A stretch of DNA of 64,000 nucleotides. Origin: UBA9676 sp036005525 (GTDB lineage: Bacteria > Actinomycetota > Actinomycetes > Streptosporangiales > Streptosporangiaceae). Each line of letters opens with the position of its first letter. Within the stretch, counting starts at the first letter, position 1. The notes beneath the pieces were generated by a model. It was not told the origin of the DNA, ran no database searches, and worked only from the letters and a program-made list of their open reading frames with translations. Positions 1 through 11,820 of the stretch are shown one piece after another. The position numbers and the translations under genes are program-made. The stretch is taken from positions 1 through 64,000 of the forward strand of contig DASYQM010000188.1 of assembly GCA_036005525.1 (NCBI GenBank), written 5' to 3'.

Positions 1-82
1 TTATGCCGCCTTGGCCGACGCAGATCCGGCTAAAGCCACGAATGATCATGTTGGGAGCACAGGCGAGCGTCTCGCGCCCGGT

Positions 83-266
83 GGCGTGCGCGTCCGGCAA
101 GGCGTTGAGCCGGCCGGACGTCGCACGTCCGACGGGCTTAGCCCAAGCGCCGCCCATTGCACGTCCGCCCGGGCTGGGCCCCAAGCGCCCTCATTGCACG
201 CCAGGCAGGCTTAGGTCAAGGCGGCCCATGCAGGCCCATTCGGCCCAGCCGGGCTTAGGCCGACCG
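83..266. repeat. Imperfect tandem repeat array, about 36-bp period
   Basis: Units starting with GCACGTCC or a variant begin near 123, 159, 196 and 230, so the period is about 34-37 bp. The left end (83-140) contains a GTCCGGC/GCCGGAC inverted repeat. This left end is about 90% identical by eye to 13786-13845. It lies just beyond the stop codon of the sigma factor gene, so it may act in transcript 3'-end formation. I see no gene in 1-266. Confidence 0.6.
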
Positions 267-1427
267 CTAGCCGAGGTAGCCGCGGAGGACCTGGGCGCGG
301 CTGGGGTGGCGGAGCTTGGCGAGGGTCTTCGACTCGATCTGGCGGATCCGCTCACGGGTGACGCCGAACTCCCTGCCCACCTCCTCCAGCGTCCGCGGGT
401 GCCCATCGGTCAGCCCGAACCGCAACTGGATGATCTTCTGCTCGCGCCCGGACAGGCTGTCCAGGATCTGCTCTAGCTGGTCTTGCAGCATGATGAACGC
501 GGCGGCCTCCATCGGCACCACCGCGTCCGTGTCCTCGATGAAATCGCCCAGATCGGAGTCTTCCTCGCCGATCGGCGCCTGGAGTGATACGGGTTCCTGG
601 GCGATCCGCTGGATCTCCGCAACCCGGGCGGCGGTCAACCCCATCTCGGCGCCGATTTCGCCGGGGGTCGCCTCCCTCCCGAGGTCCTGGTGGAGCTGGC
701 GCTGGATCCGCGCCATCTTGTTGATCGTCTCCACCATGTGCACCGGGATCCGGATCGTGCGCGCCTGGTCCGCGATCGCCCGGGTGATGGCCTGCCGGAT
801 CCACCAGGTCGCGTACGTGGAGAACTTGTAGCCCTTGGTGTAGTCGAACTTCTCCACCGCCCGGATCAGGCCCAGGTTCCCCTCCTGGATCAGGTCGAGG
901 AAGCTCAGCCCACGGCCGATGTAGCGCTTGGCGATCGACACCACCAGCCGCAGGTTCGCCTCGATCAGCCGCTGTTTCGCGCGTAGCCCGTCGGCGGCGA
1001 GCAGGGCGAGTTCGGCGCGCCCGGCGTCACGGCAGGGCAGGCCCCCCGACAATTTCTCATCGGCGAACAGCCCCGCCTCGATCGCCTTCGCGAGCTCGAC
1101 CTCGTCTTCGGCCGTGAGCAGCGGCACCCGGCCGATCTCGCGCAGGTAGATCCGCACCAGGTCGCCCGTGACGGGGCGGCGGCCTTCGTCGGGCGGCGCG
1201 GCCTCCGGCCGGCCGTCAGCTTCGTCCGGTGTGGCGTCGAGGATGTCGATTCCTTCGTCGGACAGCATCCTGGCCACGCCCTCGATCGCGTGGGCAGGGA
1301 GGTCGCTGGCATCGAGCGCGACGGCGATGTCGGCCAGGGCCACGGCCCCTTGCTCCCTGGCACGTGCGATCAGGTCCGCCATCTGATCCGAGGACTGCCG
1401 TCCGCTGGGGAGTAGCGTGAGGGTCAC
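267..1427 (-). CDS. rpoD: RNA polymerase sigma factor, RpoD/HrdB type
   Basis: This is a 386-residue sigma-70 family protein that directs RNA polymerase to housekeeping-type promoters. Region 1.2 lies near residues 87-115 (LVRIYLREIGRVPLL), region 2 near 153-230 (KFSTYATWWIRQAI), region 3 near 231-305, and region 4 near 320-380 with the helix-turn-helix GVTRERIRQIESK. The C-terminus matches the usual HPSRxQVLRxYL ending. The start is a GTG at 1427 with no clear Shine-Dalgarno sequence. Actinobacterial principal sigma factors usually have a longer acidic N-terminus, so this could be a group 2 paralogue. Adjacency to dnaG is typical of rpoD loci. Confidence 0.93.
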   Translation of the reverse strand: MTLTLLPSGRQSSDQMADLIARAREQGAVALADIAVALDASDLPAHAIEGVARMLSDEGIDILDATPDEADGRPEAAPPDEGRRPVTGDLVRIYLREIGRVPLLTAEDEVELAKAIEAGLFADEKLSGGLPCRDAGRAELALLAADGLRAKQRLIEANLRLVVSIAKRYIGRGLSFLDLIQEGNLGLIRAVEKFDYTKGYKFSTYATWWIRQAITRAIADQARTIRIPVHMVETINKMARIQRQLHQDLGREATPGEIGAEMGLTAARVAEIQRIAQEPVSLQAPIGEEDSDLGDFIEDTDAVVPMEAAAFIMLQDQLEQILDSLSGREQKIIQLRFGLTDGHPRTLEEVGREFGVTRERIRQIESKTLAKLRHPSRAQVLRGYLG

Positions 1428-1532
1428 GATGACAGTGTGCCCCTGTGAGCCAAGGTTACGCGGGGATTAATTTTGTCACCCTGCCGCCTGTAACGCCGGT
1501 GATACATAGCGCGATGAGGTAGCTGCCCGCGG

Positions 1533-3482
1533 TCAGAGCGCCCCCGCGGCCTTCTCCAGCAGTGCTTTGCGGCGCTGTTCCAGCGCCACCAGATCCCCGA
1601 ACGTCCGGTTGTACGCGGCCTGGCCATCCACCGGGTTGAGCCGCTGCAGGCGCGACTTGACCGTCGCGATGCTCCGGCTGACGGCCAGTTCCTCGACCCG
1701 GGCGAGCACGGCATCGGCGTACCGGGCGTCGGGCTCCCCGTCGGCCCGCGGTACCCGCAACGGCTCGACCGCCAGCTGGGTCACGAAGGAGCGGGTCCGG
1801 TCGTCCGGGGCCGCCTGCCGCAGCAGTGCGGCCCACTCCTGGGCGTTGCCCGCCCCCCCGGTACCGCCGCAGGCAGTGACCAGATCCCTGACCGCGGCGT
1901 GCCGCGGTGCGGTGAACGCAGCCCGGTCGATGGCATCGAACTCGGGCCCGCACAGGGCGGGCCGCTGGATGGCCAGCTTGAGCGCCTCGCGCTCGACCTG
2001 GACCACCGGGTCGCCCAGGTCGTAGGGAGGCTCGTCGGGCGCGTCGGGCCGGTCGGGGGCATGGGAGGCGTCACCCGGTCCGGGACCGTGGCCGGCCTGC
2101 CCGGTGCCCGGCTCCGCGGGCCGCGGCGCCCGGCGTCCCGGGCGCGCTTGCCCGCGGCGCATGTGCTGGCCCACCCGGGCGAGAACCAGCTCCTGGTCGT
2201 TGAGGCCCAGCCAGCGGTCGAGGTTGTACGCATAGACCTTGCGCAGGCCGTCATCCTTGATGCGCGCGATGAACCGGGCGGCCGCGTCCAGCGCACCCAG
2301 GCGGCCCTCGGCGGTGCCAAGGTCGTAGTCACGCAGCGCATTGCGGATCGAGAACTCATAGAGCGGCACCCGGCTGGCGACCAGGTCGCGCACGGCCGCG
2401 TCGCCATGCTTGAGCCGCAGATCGCAGGGGTCGAGTCCGTCCCGCTGCACCGAAACGAAGGTCTGGGTGACGAACCGCTCCTCCATGTCGAACGCGCGCA
2501 GAGACGCACGCCGCCCGGCGCTGTCCCCGTCGAAAGTGAAGATGACCTCTCCCCTAAGCCAGTCGGCGTCCATCAGCAGCCGGCGCAGCACCTTGATGTG
2601 CCCGTCGCCGAACGAGGTGCCGCTGGTCGCCACCGCGGTCGGCACCCCCGCCAGGTGGCAGGCCATGACGTCGGTGTACCCCTCGACGACGACCGCCTGC
2701 CGCCGCTGCGCGATCTCCCGCTTGGCCAGGTCCGCTCCGTACAACACCGAGCTCTTCTTGAACAGCGGGGTCTCCGGCGTGTTCAGGTATTTCGGCCCGT
2801 CATCCTCGGCGGCGAGCTTGCGCGCCCCGAACGCGATCACGTCGCCGGTCAGGTCTCTGACCGGCCACATCAGCCGGCCCCGGAACCGGTCCACCGGGCC
2901 GCGCCGACCCTGGCTGGCGAGCCCCCCGGCCATCAGCTCGGCGTCGGTGAACCCCCGGCCACGCAGGTGGCGGGTGAGGGCCTCCCACTCGGCGGGAGCG
3001 TACCCCATGCCGAACCGCTCGGCGTCGGCCAGCTCGAACCCCCGCTCGGTCAGGAACTCGCGCGCCGGACGGGCGGTGAGCGTGTGCAACCGTTCCGCAT
3101 AAAAATCGGCTGCCGCCTTGTGGGCCGCCAGCAGCCTGCGGCGCTGGCTTTGCTCTTGGCCCGGGACGTGGCCGCCCTGCTCGTACCGGAGCTCGATGCC
3201 GGCCCGGGCAGCGAGCCGCTCGACCGCCTCGGGGAACGCGAGGTTGTCGATCTTCTCCACGAACTTGATCACGTCCCCGCCGTCCGCGCAGGAGAAGCAG
3301 TACCACAGGCCGCGGGCCGGGGTGACGTTGAAGGACGGCGTCTTCTCGTCGTGGAACGGGCACAGGCCCTTGAGCGAGCCGCCGCCCGCGTTGCGAAGCT
3401 GGAGGTACTCGCCGACGACCTCGTCGATCGGTGAGCGCTCGCGGACGACCGCTATGTCCTCGTCGCGGATCCGCCCTGCCAC
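1533..3482 (-). CDS. dnaG: DNA primase DnaG
   Basis: DnaG synthesises RNA primers for lagging-strand replication. The N-terminal CHC2 zinc-binding domain has Cys41, His44, Cys62 and Cys65 (CPFHDEKTPSF, YCFSCADGGD). The Toprim core has VVVEGYTDVMA and FDGDSAGRRA near residues 265-330. A Pro/Gly-rich linker near residue 450 leads to the C-terminal helicase-interaction domain. At 649 residues it has the usual actinobacterial length. It starts with GTG at 3482 after a strong GGAGGG motif. It lies upstream of the RpoD-type gene on the same strand. Confidence 0.97.
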   Translation of the reverse strand: MAGRIRDEDIAVVRERSPIDEVVGEYLQLRNAGGGSLKGLCPFHDEKTPSFNVTPARGLWYCFSCADGGDVIKFVEKIDNLAFPEAVERLAARAGIELRYEQGGHVPGQEQSQRRRLLAAHKAAADFYAERLHTLTARPAREFLTERGFELADAERFGMGYAPAEWEALTRHLRGRGFTDAELMAGGLASQGRRGPVDRFRGRLMWPVRDLTGDVIAFGARKLAAEDDGPKYLNTPETPLFKKSSVLYGADLAKREIAQRRQAVVVEGYTDVMACHLAGVPTAVATSGTSFGDGHIKVLRRLLMDADWLRGEVIFTFDGDSAGRRASLRAFDMEERFVTQTFVSVQRDGLDPCDLRLKHGDAAVRDLVASRVPLYEFSIRNALRDYDLGTAEGRLGALDAAARFIARIKDDGLRKVYAYNLDRWLGLNDQELVLARVGQHMRRGQARPGRRAPRPAEPGTGQAGHGPGPGDASHAPDRPDAPDEPPYDLGDPVVQVEREALKLAIQRPALCGPEFDAIDRAAFTAPRHAAVRDLVTACGGTGGAGNAQEWAALLRQAAPDDRTRSFVTQLAVEPLRVPRADGEPDARYADAVLARVEELAVSRSIATVKSRLQRLNPVDGQAAYNRTFGDLVALEQRRKALLEKAAGAL

Positions 3483-3587
3483 TCGCGCCCTCCGCCGCCT
3501 GAGCCAGTCCTCCCCGTCGCGGCGAGTCTAGTCCGCACCACCCCCAGTCCTGCGCGGTTCGGCGCGGGCGATTGATACCGTCGCGCC

Positions 3588-4289
3588 GTGCGGGATCTGC
3601 TGGTGCTCTGGGACATCGACTACACGCTGCTCAACGCGGGCGGCGTCGGCCGGGTGGCCTACGCCTCGGTATTCCGTCACCTGTTCGGCCGCGACCCACA
3701 GGGGCTGGCATCGATGGCCGGGCGCACCGAACGGGCGATCATCGGCGAGACCCTGGCCATGGCCGGGATCAGCGACCCGGCCCGGCACGTGGACGAGTTC
3801 GTGGCCGAGCTGGCCCGGCGGGCGCCGGACCTGCGGACCATGTTCGCGGCGCGGGGCCACGCGCTGCCCGGGGCAGCGGAGGCGCTGGCCGCCGTGGCGG
3901 CGCTGGGGGCCGGCGTTGTGCAGTCGGTGCTGACCGGAAACGTGCCCGCCATCGCCGAGGCCAAGCTCGCGGCGTTCGGGCTCGACGGCTACCTCGACCT
4001 CGATGTCGGAGCGTACGGCGACCACCACGAGGTCCGGGCGGAGCTTGTCCACCTGGCCCGCCGGCGCGCCCGCGCGGCGTACGGGCGCGACTTCGGCGGG
4101 AAGGCGACGGTGCTGGCGGGCGACACCCCGCTGGATGTGGCCGCCGCTCTCGCCACCGGGGCGCGAGCGGTCGGCGTCGCCACCGGTGGCTCAACCGCCG
4201 CCGAGCTTGCCGCCGCGGGCGCCGACGTGGTCCTGCCCGACCTGACCGACACCTGCGCCGTCGTGACCGCCATCGCGGGCCCTCCCTAG
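3588..4289 (+). CDS. HAD-superfamily hydrolase
   Basis: This 233-residue protein resembles phosphoglycolate phosphatase-like HAD hydrolases. Motif I is near the N-terminus (LWDIDYTLL, nucleophile Asp9 and Asp11). Motif II is SVLTGN, and the acidic motif is VLAGDTPLDVAAA. An alpha-helical cap lies between motifs I and II. It starts with GTG at 3588 in the gap between dnaG and the gene, transcribed divergently from dnaG and convergently with the next gene. The substrate cannot be read from the sequence. Confidence 0.85.
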   Translation: MRDLLVLWDIDYTLLNAGGVGRVAYASVFRHLFGRDPQGLASMAGRTERAIIGETLAMAGISDPARHVDEFVAELARRAPDLRTMFAARGHALPGAAEALAAVAALGAGVVQSVLTGNVPAIAEAKLAAFGLDGYLDLDVGAYGDHHEVRAELVHLARRRARAAYGRDFGGKATVLAGDTPLDVAAALATGARAVGVATGGSTAAELAAAGADVVLPDLTDTCAVVTAIAGPP

Positions 4290-4302
4290 CGCCCCTCCCC
4301 AG

Positions 4303-5571
4303 CTACAGCTCCGTGAGGGGGGTGGCGGGGTCGGCGAGGCGGGCGGGGTCGACGCGCTTGCCGGACTGGATCAGCGCCTGGATGTCGTCGTTGACGTCCC
4401 ACACGTTGACGTTCATCCCGGCCACCACCGCACCGTCGGCCAGCCAGAAGGCGATGAACTCCCGGCCGGGCCGGTCTCCCCGGTACAGCACTTGGTCATA
4501 GGTGCCCGGCTCTGGCAGGCCTGCCGTCTCCATGCCCAGGTCGTACTGGTCGCTGAAGAAGTAGGGCACCGGGTCGTAGCTCACGTCCTGCCCGAGCATC
4601 GACTGTGCCGCGGCCGGCCCGGAGGCCAGGGCATTGGCCCAGTGCTCCACCCGGACCCTGCGCCCGAGCAGCGGCCGGTAGGAATTGGCCAGGTCGCCAG
4701 CGACGTAGATGCTCGTGTCGGAGCTGCGCAGCGCCGCGTCGGTCACGACCCCGTTGCCGACCTCCAGGCCGGCGCCGGCGGCCAGGCCCGTGTTCGGCAC
4801 GACACCGATCCCTACCACCACGACGTCTGCGGGCACCGCCACGCCCGACGAGGTGACCACCTCGCCGACGGCACCGGCCGGGCCGGTCTGCCCGCCCTGG
4901 CCGCCCGCACCCGAGCCACCCGGGCCGCGGATCTCGCTCACCGACTCCTCCAGGCGGAACTCCACCCCGTGCTCCCGGTGGAGGTCTGCGAACATCCCGC
5001 CCAGTTCGGGGCCGACCGCGCGGTAGAGCGGAGTGAGTTCGGGCTCGATCACCGTCACGTCGCAGCCGGCCTCGCGCGCCGCGGCCGTCACCTCCAGGCC
5101 GATCCAGCCCGCGCCGATGGTAGCCACCCGTCCGCCGCCCTGGAATGCGGCGGCAAGCCGCTCGCTGTCGGCCACGGTCCGCAGGTACAGCACGCCGTCG
5201 CGGTCGGCGCCGGGTATCTCCAGCTTCCGTGGTGACGCGCCGGTGGCCAGCAGCAGCCGGTCATACTCGACGCTCTCCCCGTCCGCCGTGTTGACCGTCC
5301 GTCCGGCCGGGTCTACCGAGGTGACCGTCACCCCGAGCCGCAGATCCACCTCGTGCTCTCCGTACCAGCCATCCTCGTGCACGTAGATGGTGGACTTCTC
5401 GTCCTTGCCGAGCAGGTAGCCCTTGGACAGCGGCGGCCGCTCATAGGGCCGCTCGGTCTCGGTGCCGAGCATGACGACCCGGCCGCCGAACCCCTCCGAG
5501 CGGAGGGTCTCGGCCGCCTTCGCGCCGGCCAGGCTCGCCCCGACGATCACGAAGGTGGGCTCAATGGGCAT
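4303..5571 (-). CDS. FAD-dependent NAD(P)H:ferredoxin-type reductase
   Basis: This is a 422-residue flavoprotein of the putidaredoxin/rhodocoxin reductase group, which passes electrons from NAD(P)H to a ferredoxin. The FAD dinucleotide fold is at the N-terminus (FVIVGASLAGAKAAE). RPPLSKGYLLG follows, then the NAD(P)H-binding fold VATIGAGWIGLEV near residue 150, the second FAD motif IYVAGD near 290, and a C-terminal reductase domain. A Gly-rich insertion near residue 220 is unusual. The ATG at 5571 follows AGGGAGG by 8 bases. It overlaps the end of dgt by 11 bases, which suggests co-transcription. The ferredoxin partner is not in the window. Confidence 0.88.
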   Translation of the reverse strand: MPIEPTFVIVGASLAGAKAAETLRSEGFGGRVVMLGTETERPYERPPLSKGYLLGKDEKSTIYVHEDGWYGEHEVDLRLGVTVTSVDPAGRTVNTADGESVEYDRLLLATGASPRKLEIPGADRDGVLYLRTVADSERLAAAFQGGGRVATIGAGWIGLEVTAAAREAGCDVTVIEPELTPLYRAVGPELGGMFADLHREHGVEFRLEESVSEIRGPGGSGAGGQGGQTGPAGAVGEVVTSSGVAVPADVVVVGIGVVPNTGLAAGAGLEVGNGVVTDAALRSSDTSIYVAGDLANSYRPLLGRRVRVEHWANALASGPAAAQSMLGQDVSYDPVPYFFSDQYDLGMETAGLPEPGTYDQVLYRGDRPGREFIAFWLADGAVVAGMNVNVWDVNDDIQALIQSGKRVDPARLADPATPLTEL

Positions 5572-6963
5572 CGGATTGTCCTCCCTTGGTCGCTCCGGCC
5601 GGCTCCCGGCACAGGCGGCGGTGCCAGGCGATGGCGGAAGTATCCGTGAGCGACGCCACCTGATCGACGACGGCGCGCAGGCGCTGCGGGCCGGACCCAG
5701 CCGCGTCGTAGCCGGGGCGCAGCGCCGCGTCCAGCGTCTCCGGGGCGCCCGCCAGCACGGCGGCGGCCAGTTCGGCGATCAGCTCTCGCTCCCGGGCCTG
5801 TATCCGCGCCGCGCCGTCGCGGCTCATCACGTAGTACGCGGCGACACCTTTGAGCAGCGCGCACTCGAGCCGTTGCCGGCGCGGCACCACGAGATCGGCG
5901 TCGTACCTGATGAGGCGCCCGGCCTGGCCGTCCTGACCGCCGTGGCCGTCCTTGCCGCCTTGCCCGGCATCCGGGCGGGACGCGAGCGTCGCTTCCTGTG
6001 CAGCACGGCAGAAGCGCCCGATCAGCTCGCTGGTCAGGTGCTTCAACCCGGCGAGGTCGGCCGGCCCGCCGTCGAACCGTTCCGGCCAGCAGGGCAGCCC
6101 GAGCAGGTCATCGAACACCTCGCCGAGCTCCGCCATGGTGACCGAGCCCGGCGGGCAGTAATACGCGGCGGTCATTTCCGCGACTGCCAGCTGCTGTGAC
6201 CGGTCGTGCAGCCCCGGCACGGTGATGTGGCCCGCGTGCAGGCCGTCCTCCAGGTCGTGCACCGAGTACGCCACGTCGTCGGCCCAGTCCATGACCTGAG
6301 CTTCCAGGCAGGTGCGCCCCTCCGGCGCCCCGTCCCGGATCCAGCCGAACACCTCGCCGTCGTCGGCGTAGTACCCGAACTTCTGGGGACTCTGGGGGGC
6401 TTCCTCCCCGGGCAGGCCCGGCGGCGGGAACTGCGCGGTCGTTCCCCTGGCCTGGCCGGCCGCCCGGCCCGGGCTGGCGGGCCAGGGGTACTTGACCGTC
6501 GCGTCCAGCGTGGCGCGAGTAAGGTTCAGGCCCGCCCCGGGGACCTTGGCCTCCAGCCGTGTCAGCAGCCGCAGGCTTTGCGCGTTCCCCTCGAACCCGC
6601 CACAGCCGGCGGCGAACTCCGCGAGCACGATCTCCCCGTTGTGGCCAAACGGCGGGTGCCCCAGATCGTGTGCCAGGCAGGCGGCGTCGACCAGGTCAGG
6701 ATCGCAGCCGAGGGCCGCGCCGAGCTCACGCCCGATCTGCGCGCACTCCAGCGAGTGGGTGAGCCTGGTGCGCGGGAAGTCGCCCGCACCCACCTCGACG
6801 ACCTGCGTCTTGGCGGCCAGGCGCCGCAGGGCGGAGGAGTGCAGCACCCGGGCCCGGTCCCGTATGAACGGCCCCCGCTGGTAGCTCGCCGCGGCCTGTG
6901 CCCGCTTCGGCGGCTCGGCCACCCAGCGGTCGGTCGCGCGGGAGTCGTAGCCCGGATGCCCGC

Positions 6964-6967
<4 letters not shown>
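5561..6967 (-). CDS. dgt: Deoxyguanosinetriphosphate triphosphohydrolase-like protein
   Basis: This HD-domain enzyme hydrolyses dNTPs to deoxynucleosides and triphosphate, helping to control nucleotide pools. The metal ligands are visible as HSLECAQIGREL, then CLAHDLGHPPFGHNGE with the His-Asp pair, and MDWADDVAYSVHDLED. At 468 residues it is somewhat longer than usual, mostly because of a Gly/Gln-rich insertion near residue 175 and another near 345. It starts with GTG at 6967, overlapping the ppdK stop by 4 bases (GTGA), so translation is probably coupled. Clustering with dnaG is common in actinobacteria. Confidence 0.95.
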
Positions 6968-9651
<2,684 letters not shown>

Positions 9652-9834
9652 TGCATGCTCTCCTTGTACCTGCCGCGCCCACGCGCGTCCGCGAAAAGGT
9701 GGGCGGTGTGTCGGTGTCTGGCCGTTCGGCCCAGTAACTGGACTCTACCGAGCGTGGGCGCCTGCTCGCTGCCTGGCATCCGATTCGGCCCGGCCGTCCA
9801 GGCAACCTCCGCAGCGGGTCGACGTCTCTGTTAC

Positions 9835-10389
9835 GTGGACCTTGACACCGCTCGTCAGCCGCGCCCCCGCGGCGTGCTCGACTGGCGGGCCGACGCCGGA
9901 CCTCTGGTCACCGCCGTCTACCAGGCGCACGGAGTGGGGCTGATCCGCCTGGCGGTGGTCATGCTCGGCGACCGCCCGGCCGCGGAGGACGTGGTCCAGG
10001 AGGCGTTCTGCGGGCTCTACCGCCGGTGGGACCACCTGGACGATCCCGGCAACGCGCTGCGTTACCTGCGGTCATCGGTGCTGAACGGCTGCCGCTCGGT
10101 ACTGCGGAACCGGGGCAGGCTGCGCTTGCGTCTCGGGCCAGAACCCGGCCGACCGGACAACGTCGAGTCGGCGGAGTCCACGGCTCTGGTCGGCGAGGAA
10201 CACCGCGCGGTGCTTGCCGCCCTGCGGCGGCTGCCGGACCGCCAGCGGGAGGCCCTGGTGCTCCGGTTCTACCTCGAGCTCTCGGAGGCCGAGATCGCCC
10301 AGGCCATGGGCATCAGCCAGGGCACCGTGAAATCAACCGTCTCCCGGGCACTGGCCGCGCTCGGGCGCCTCCTCGGGGAGGGCTCATGA
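9835..10389 (+). CDS. SigE-family/ECF RNA polymerase sigma factor
   Basis: This 184-residue sigma factor has only regions 2 and 4. Region 2 includes LGDRPAAEDVVQEAFCGLY and region 4 includes RQREALVLRFYLELSEAEIA followed by MGISQGTVKSTVSRAL. The reading frame is open far upstream antisense to ppdK, but homology starts only near the GTG at 9835. No good Shine-Dalgarno is visible there, so it may be leaderless. Its TGA overlaps the next gene's ATG (ATGA at 10386). The partner is therefore the membrane protein that follows, not a classical zinc-finger anti-sigma factor. A broken copy of this pair follows at 11821. Confidence 0.88.
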   Translation: MDLDTARQPRPRGVLDWRADAGPLVTAVYQAHGVGLIRLAVVMLGDRPAAEDVVQEAFCGLYRRWDHLDDPGNALRYLRSSVLNGCRSVLRNRGRLRLRLGPEPGRPDNVESAESTALVGEEHRAVLAALRRLPDRQREALVLRFYLELSEAEIAQAMGISQGTVKSTVSRALAALGRLLGEGS

Positions 10390-11702
10390 CCACGATCGAG
10401 GACCGCCTCCGGGCGGCGACCCGGGCGGCTGCCGGCACTGTCGCACCCGGCAGCGCCCCGCCGCTGCGCCTGCCCGACCGCGAGCAGCATCGCGGCCCCG
10501 CGCGCCGTCCCGAGACCGGGCACCGCTGGACCGACTGGACGGCACCGCTGGCTGCCGCCGTCGCGGTCACCGCGGTCATCGTGGGGGTGCTGGTGATCAC
10601 CAGGCTGACTCATCTGCCGCAGCACCGGACGGGCCCGGCCGGCCCCGCCGACACGGTCACGGTCCCCCTGCGCCGCGCCTCGTCCATCCTCGGTGGTGCC
10701 GTCCCGCCATACGCGGTCGGGCTGGCGCCGGGTCCGCTTGCCGCGCGGTCCACCAGTGCCGTGGTCAGGGCGTCGGCGTCCGGGGCGGTGCTTGCGACCC
10801 TCAGCCCGCCCCGAGGATACGGCAGCTTCACCTGGGTGACGGGCGCCGCCGACGACCGCACTTTCGTGCTCGCCGCGTATGGACGCGGGCCGGTCACCGG
10901 ATCCGCACTGGCGCCGACGGTGCGCAACGCGACCGCTTTCTTCCTGCTGCGCCTGGATCCAGCGGCCGGCACGGCGCGTCTCTCGCCACTGCCGGTCCCG
11001 GCACAGCCAGACCTGCCGGGCATGGGCAGTGCGATCAACGGCATCGCACTGTCGCCCGACGGCGGCAAGCTCGCTGTGGCGTTGGGTAACCAGTCCGGGC
11101 CCTCCGAACTCAAGCTGTTCGACCTGCGCAGCGGTTCGGTACGGGTATGGCAGGGGCGACGGGGTGCACGCATCGACGGATACATATCAGCCGATGAACT
11201 GGGCGCGAACCCGTTGTCCTGGGCGGCGGACGGGAAGACCCTCGCCGTGGACCAGGAGGTCGGCCAGGCCATCAACGTCCGTTTGCTCGACACCACCGCG
11301 CCCGGCGGCGACCTGTGGGCCAGCGCACGCGCCGCGACGTTCCCCAACTGGCCCAGCGGCTCGGTCGCCGGCAGTGCGATCATCACCTCGGACGGCAACA
11401 AGATCATCGGTATGGCCGTCAGGCGCCAGGCCACCCAGATTCAGGTCAACGAGTTCTCCGCCAGCACCGGCAAGGTGCTGGGCACCATCGTGCGCCTGCG
11501 CTACCGGCGGGGGGCCATCACGGGCTGGCCAAACGTGCTCTGGTCTGACTCCTCGGGGAGCACACTGATCGTGAAGATCACCAAGCCGGGCACGGTAGCC
11601 AGCAAGAACGGCGACCTGACCCCGGAGGTGGTCGGGGTGGTCACCCGCGGCCACTTCACGCCGCTGCTCGGGATCCCCGCCGGCAACATGCTGGCCTGGT
11701 GA
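10386..11702 (+). CDS. Membrane-anchored WD40/TolB-like propeller protein, sigma-factor partner
   Basis: This 438-residue protein has a short cytoplasmic N-terminus (TTIEDRLRAATRAAAG) and one membrane span near residues 55-75 (LAAAVAVTAVIVGVLVI). A long extracytoplasmic region follows with propeller-like repeats: IALSPDGGKLAVALG, LSWAADGKTLAV and AIITSDGNKIIGM. It overlaps the sigma factor gene by 4 bases. The topology (short inside domain, single span, outside sensor) is that expected of an anti-sigma factor, but no HxxxCxxC zinc motif is present. A regulatory role is inferred only from context. Confidence 0.8.
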   Translation: MTTIEDRLRAATRAAAGTVAPGSAPPLRLPDREQHRGPARRPETGHRWTDWTAPLAAAVAVTAVIVGVLVITRLTHLPQHRTGPAGPADTVTVPLRRASSILGGAVPPYAVGLAPGPLAARSTSAVVRASASGAVLATLSPPRGYGSFTWVTGAADDRTFVLAAYGRGPVTGSALAPTVRNATAFFLLRLDPAAGTARLSPLPVPAQPDLPGMGSAINGIALSPDGGKLAVALGNQSGPSELKLFDLRSGSVRVWQGRRGARIDGYISADELGANPLSWAADGKTLAVDQEVGQAINVRLLDTTAPGGDLWASARAATFPNWPSGSVAGSAIITSDGNKIIGMAVRRQATQIQVNEFSASTGKVLGTIVRLRYRRGAITGWPNVLWSDSSGSTLIVKITKPGTVASKNGDLTPEVVGVVTRGHFTPLLGIPAGNMLAW

Positions 11703-11820
11703 TCCACCGGAGATACCTAGGCCCATAGCCCGGACCTGGGAGCATCGCGGCCGGACCTATGCGTCGCTACGATCGGGGCGGACGGAGCAGCGCAGTTGCG
11801 CGGCGCGCGTCTTTAGATAC

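Noticed and set aside
1453..1479. Promoter upstream of the RpoD-type gene (GTGACA and TAACCT)
   Set aside because: The spacer is only 15 bases, so the match is too weak to list as a feature, although the position is plausible.
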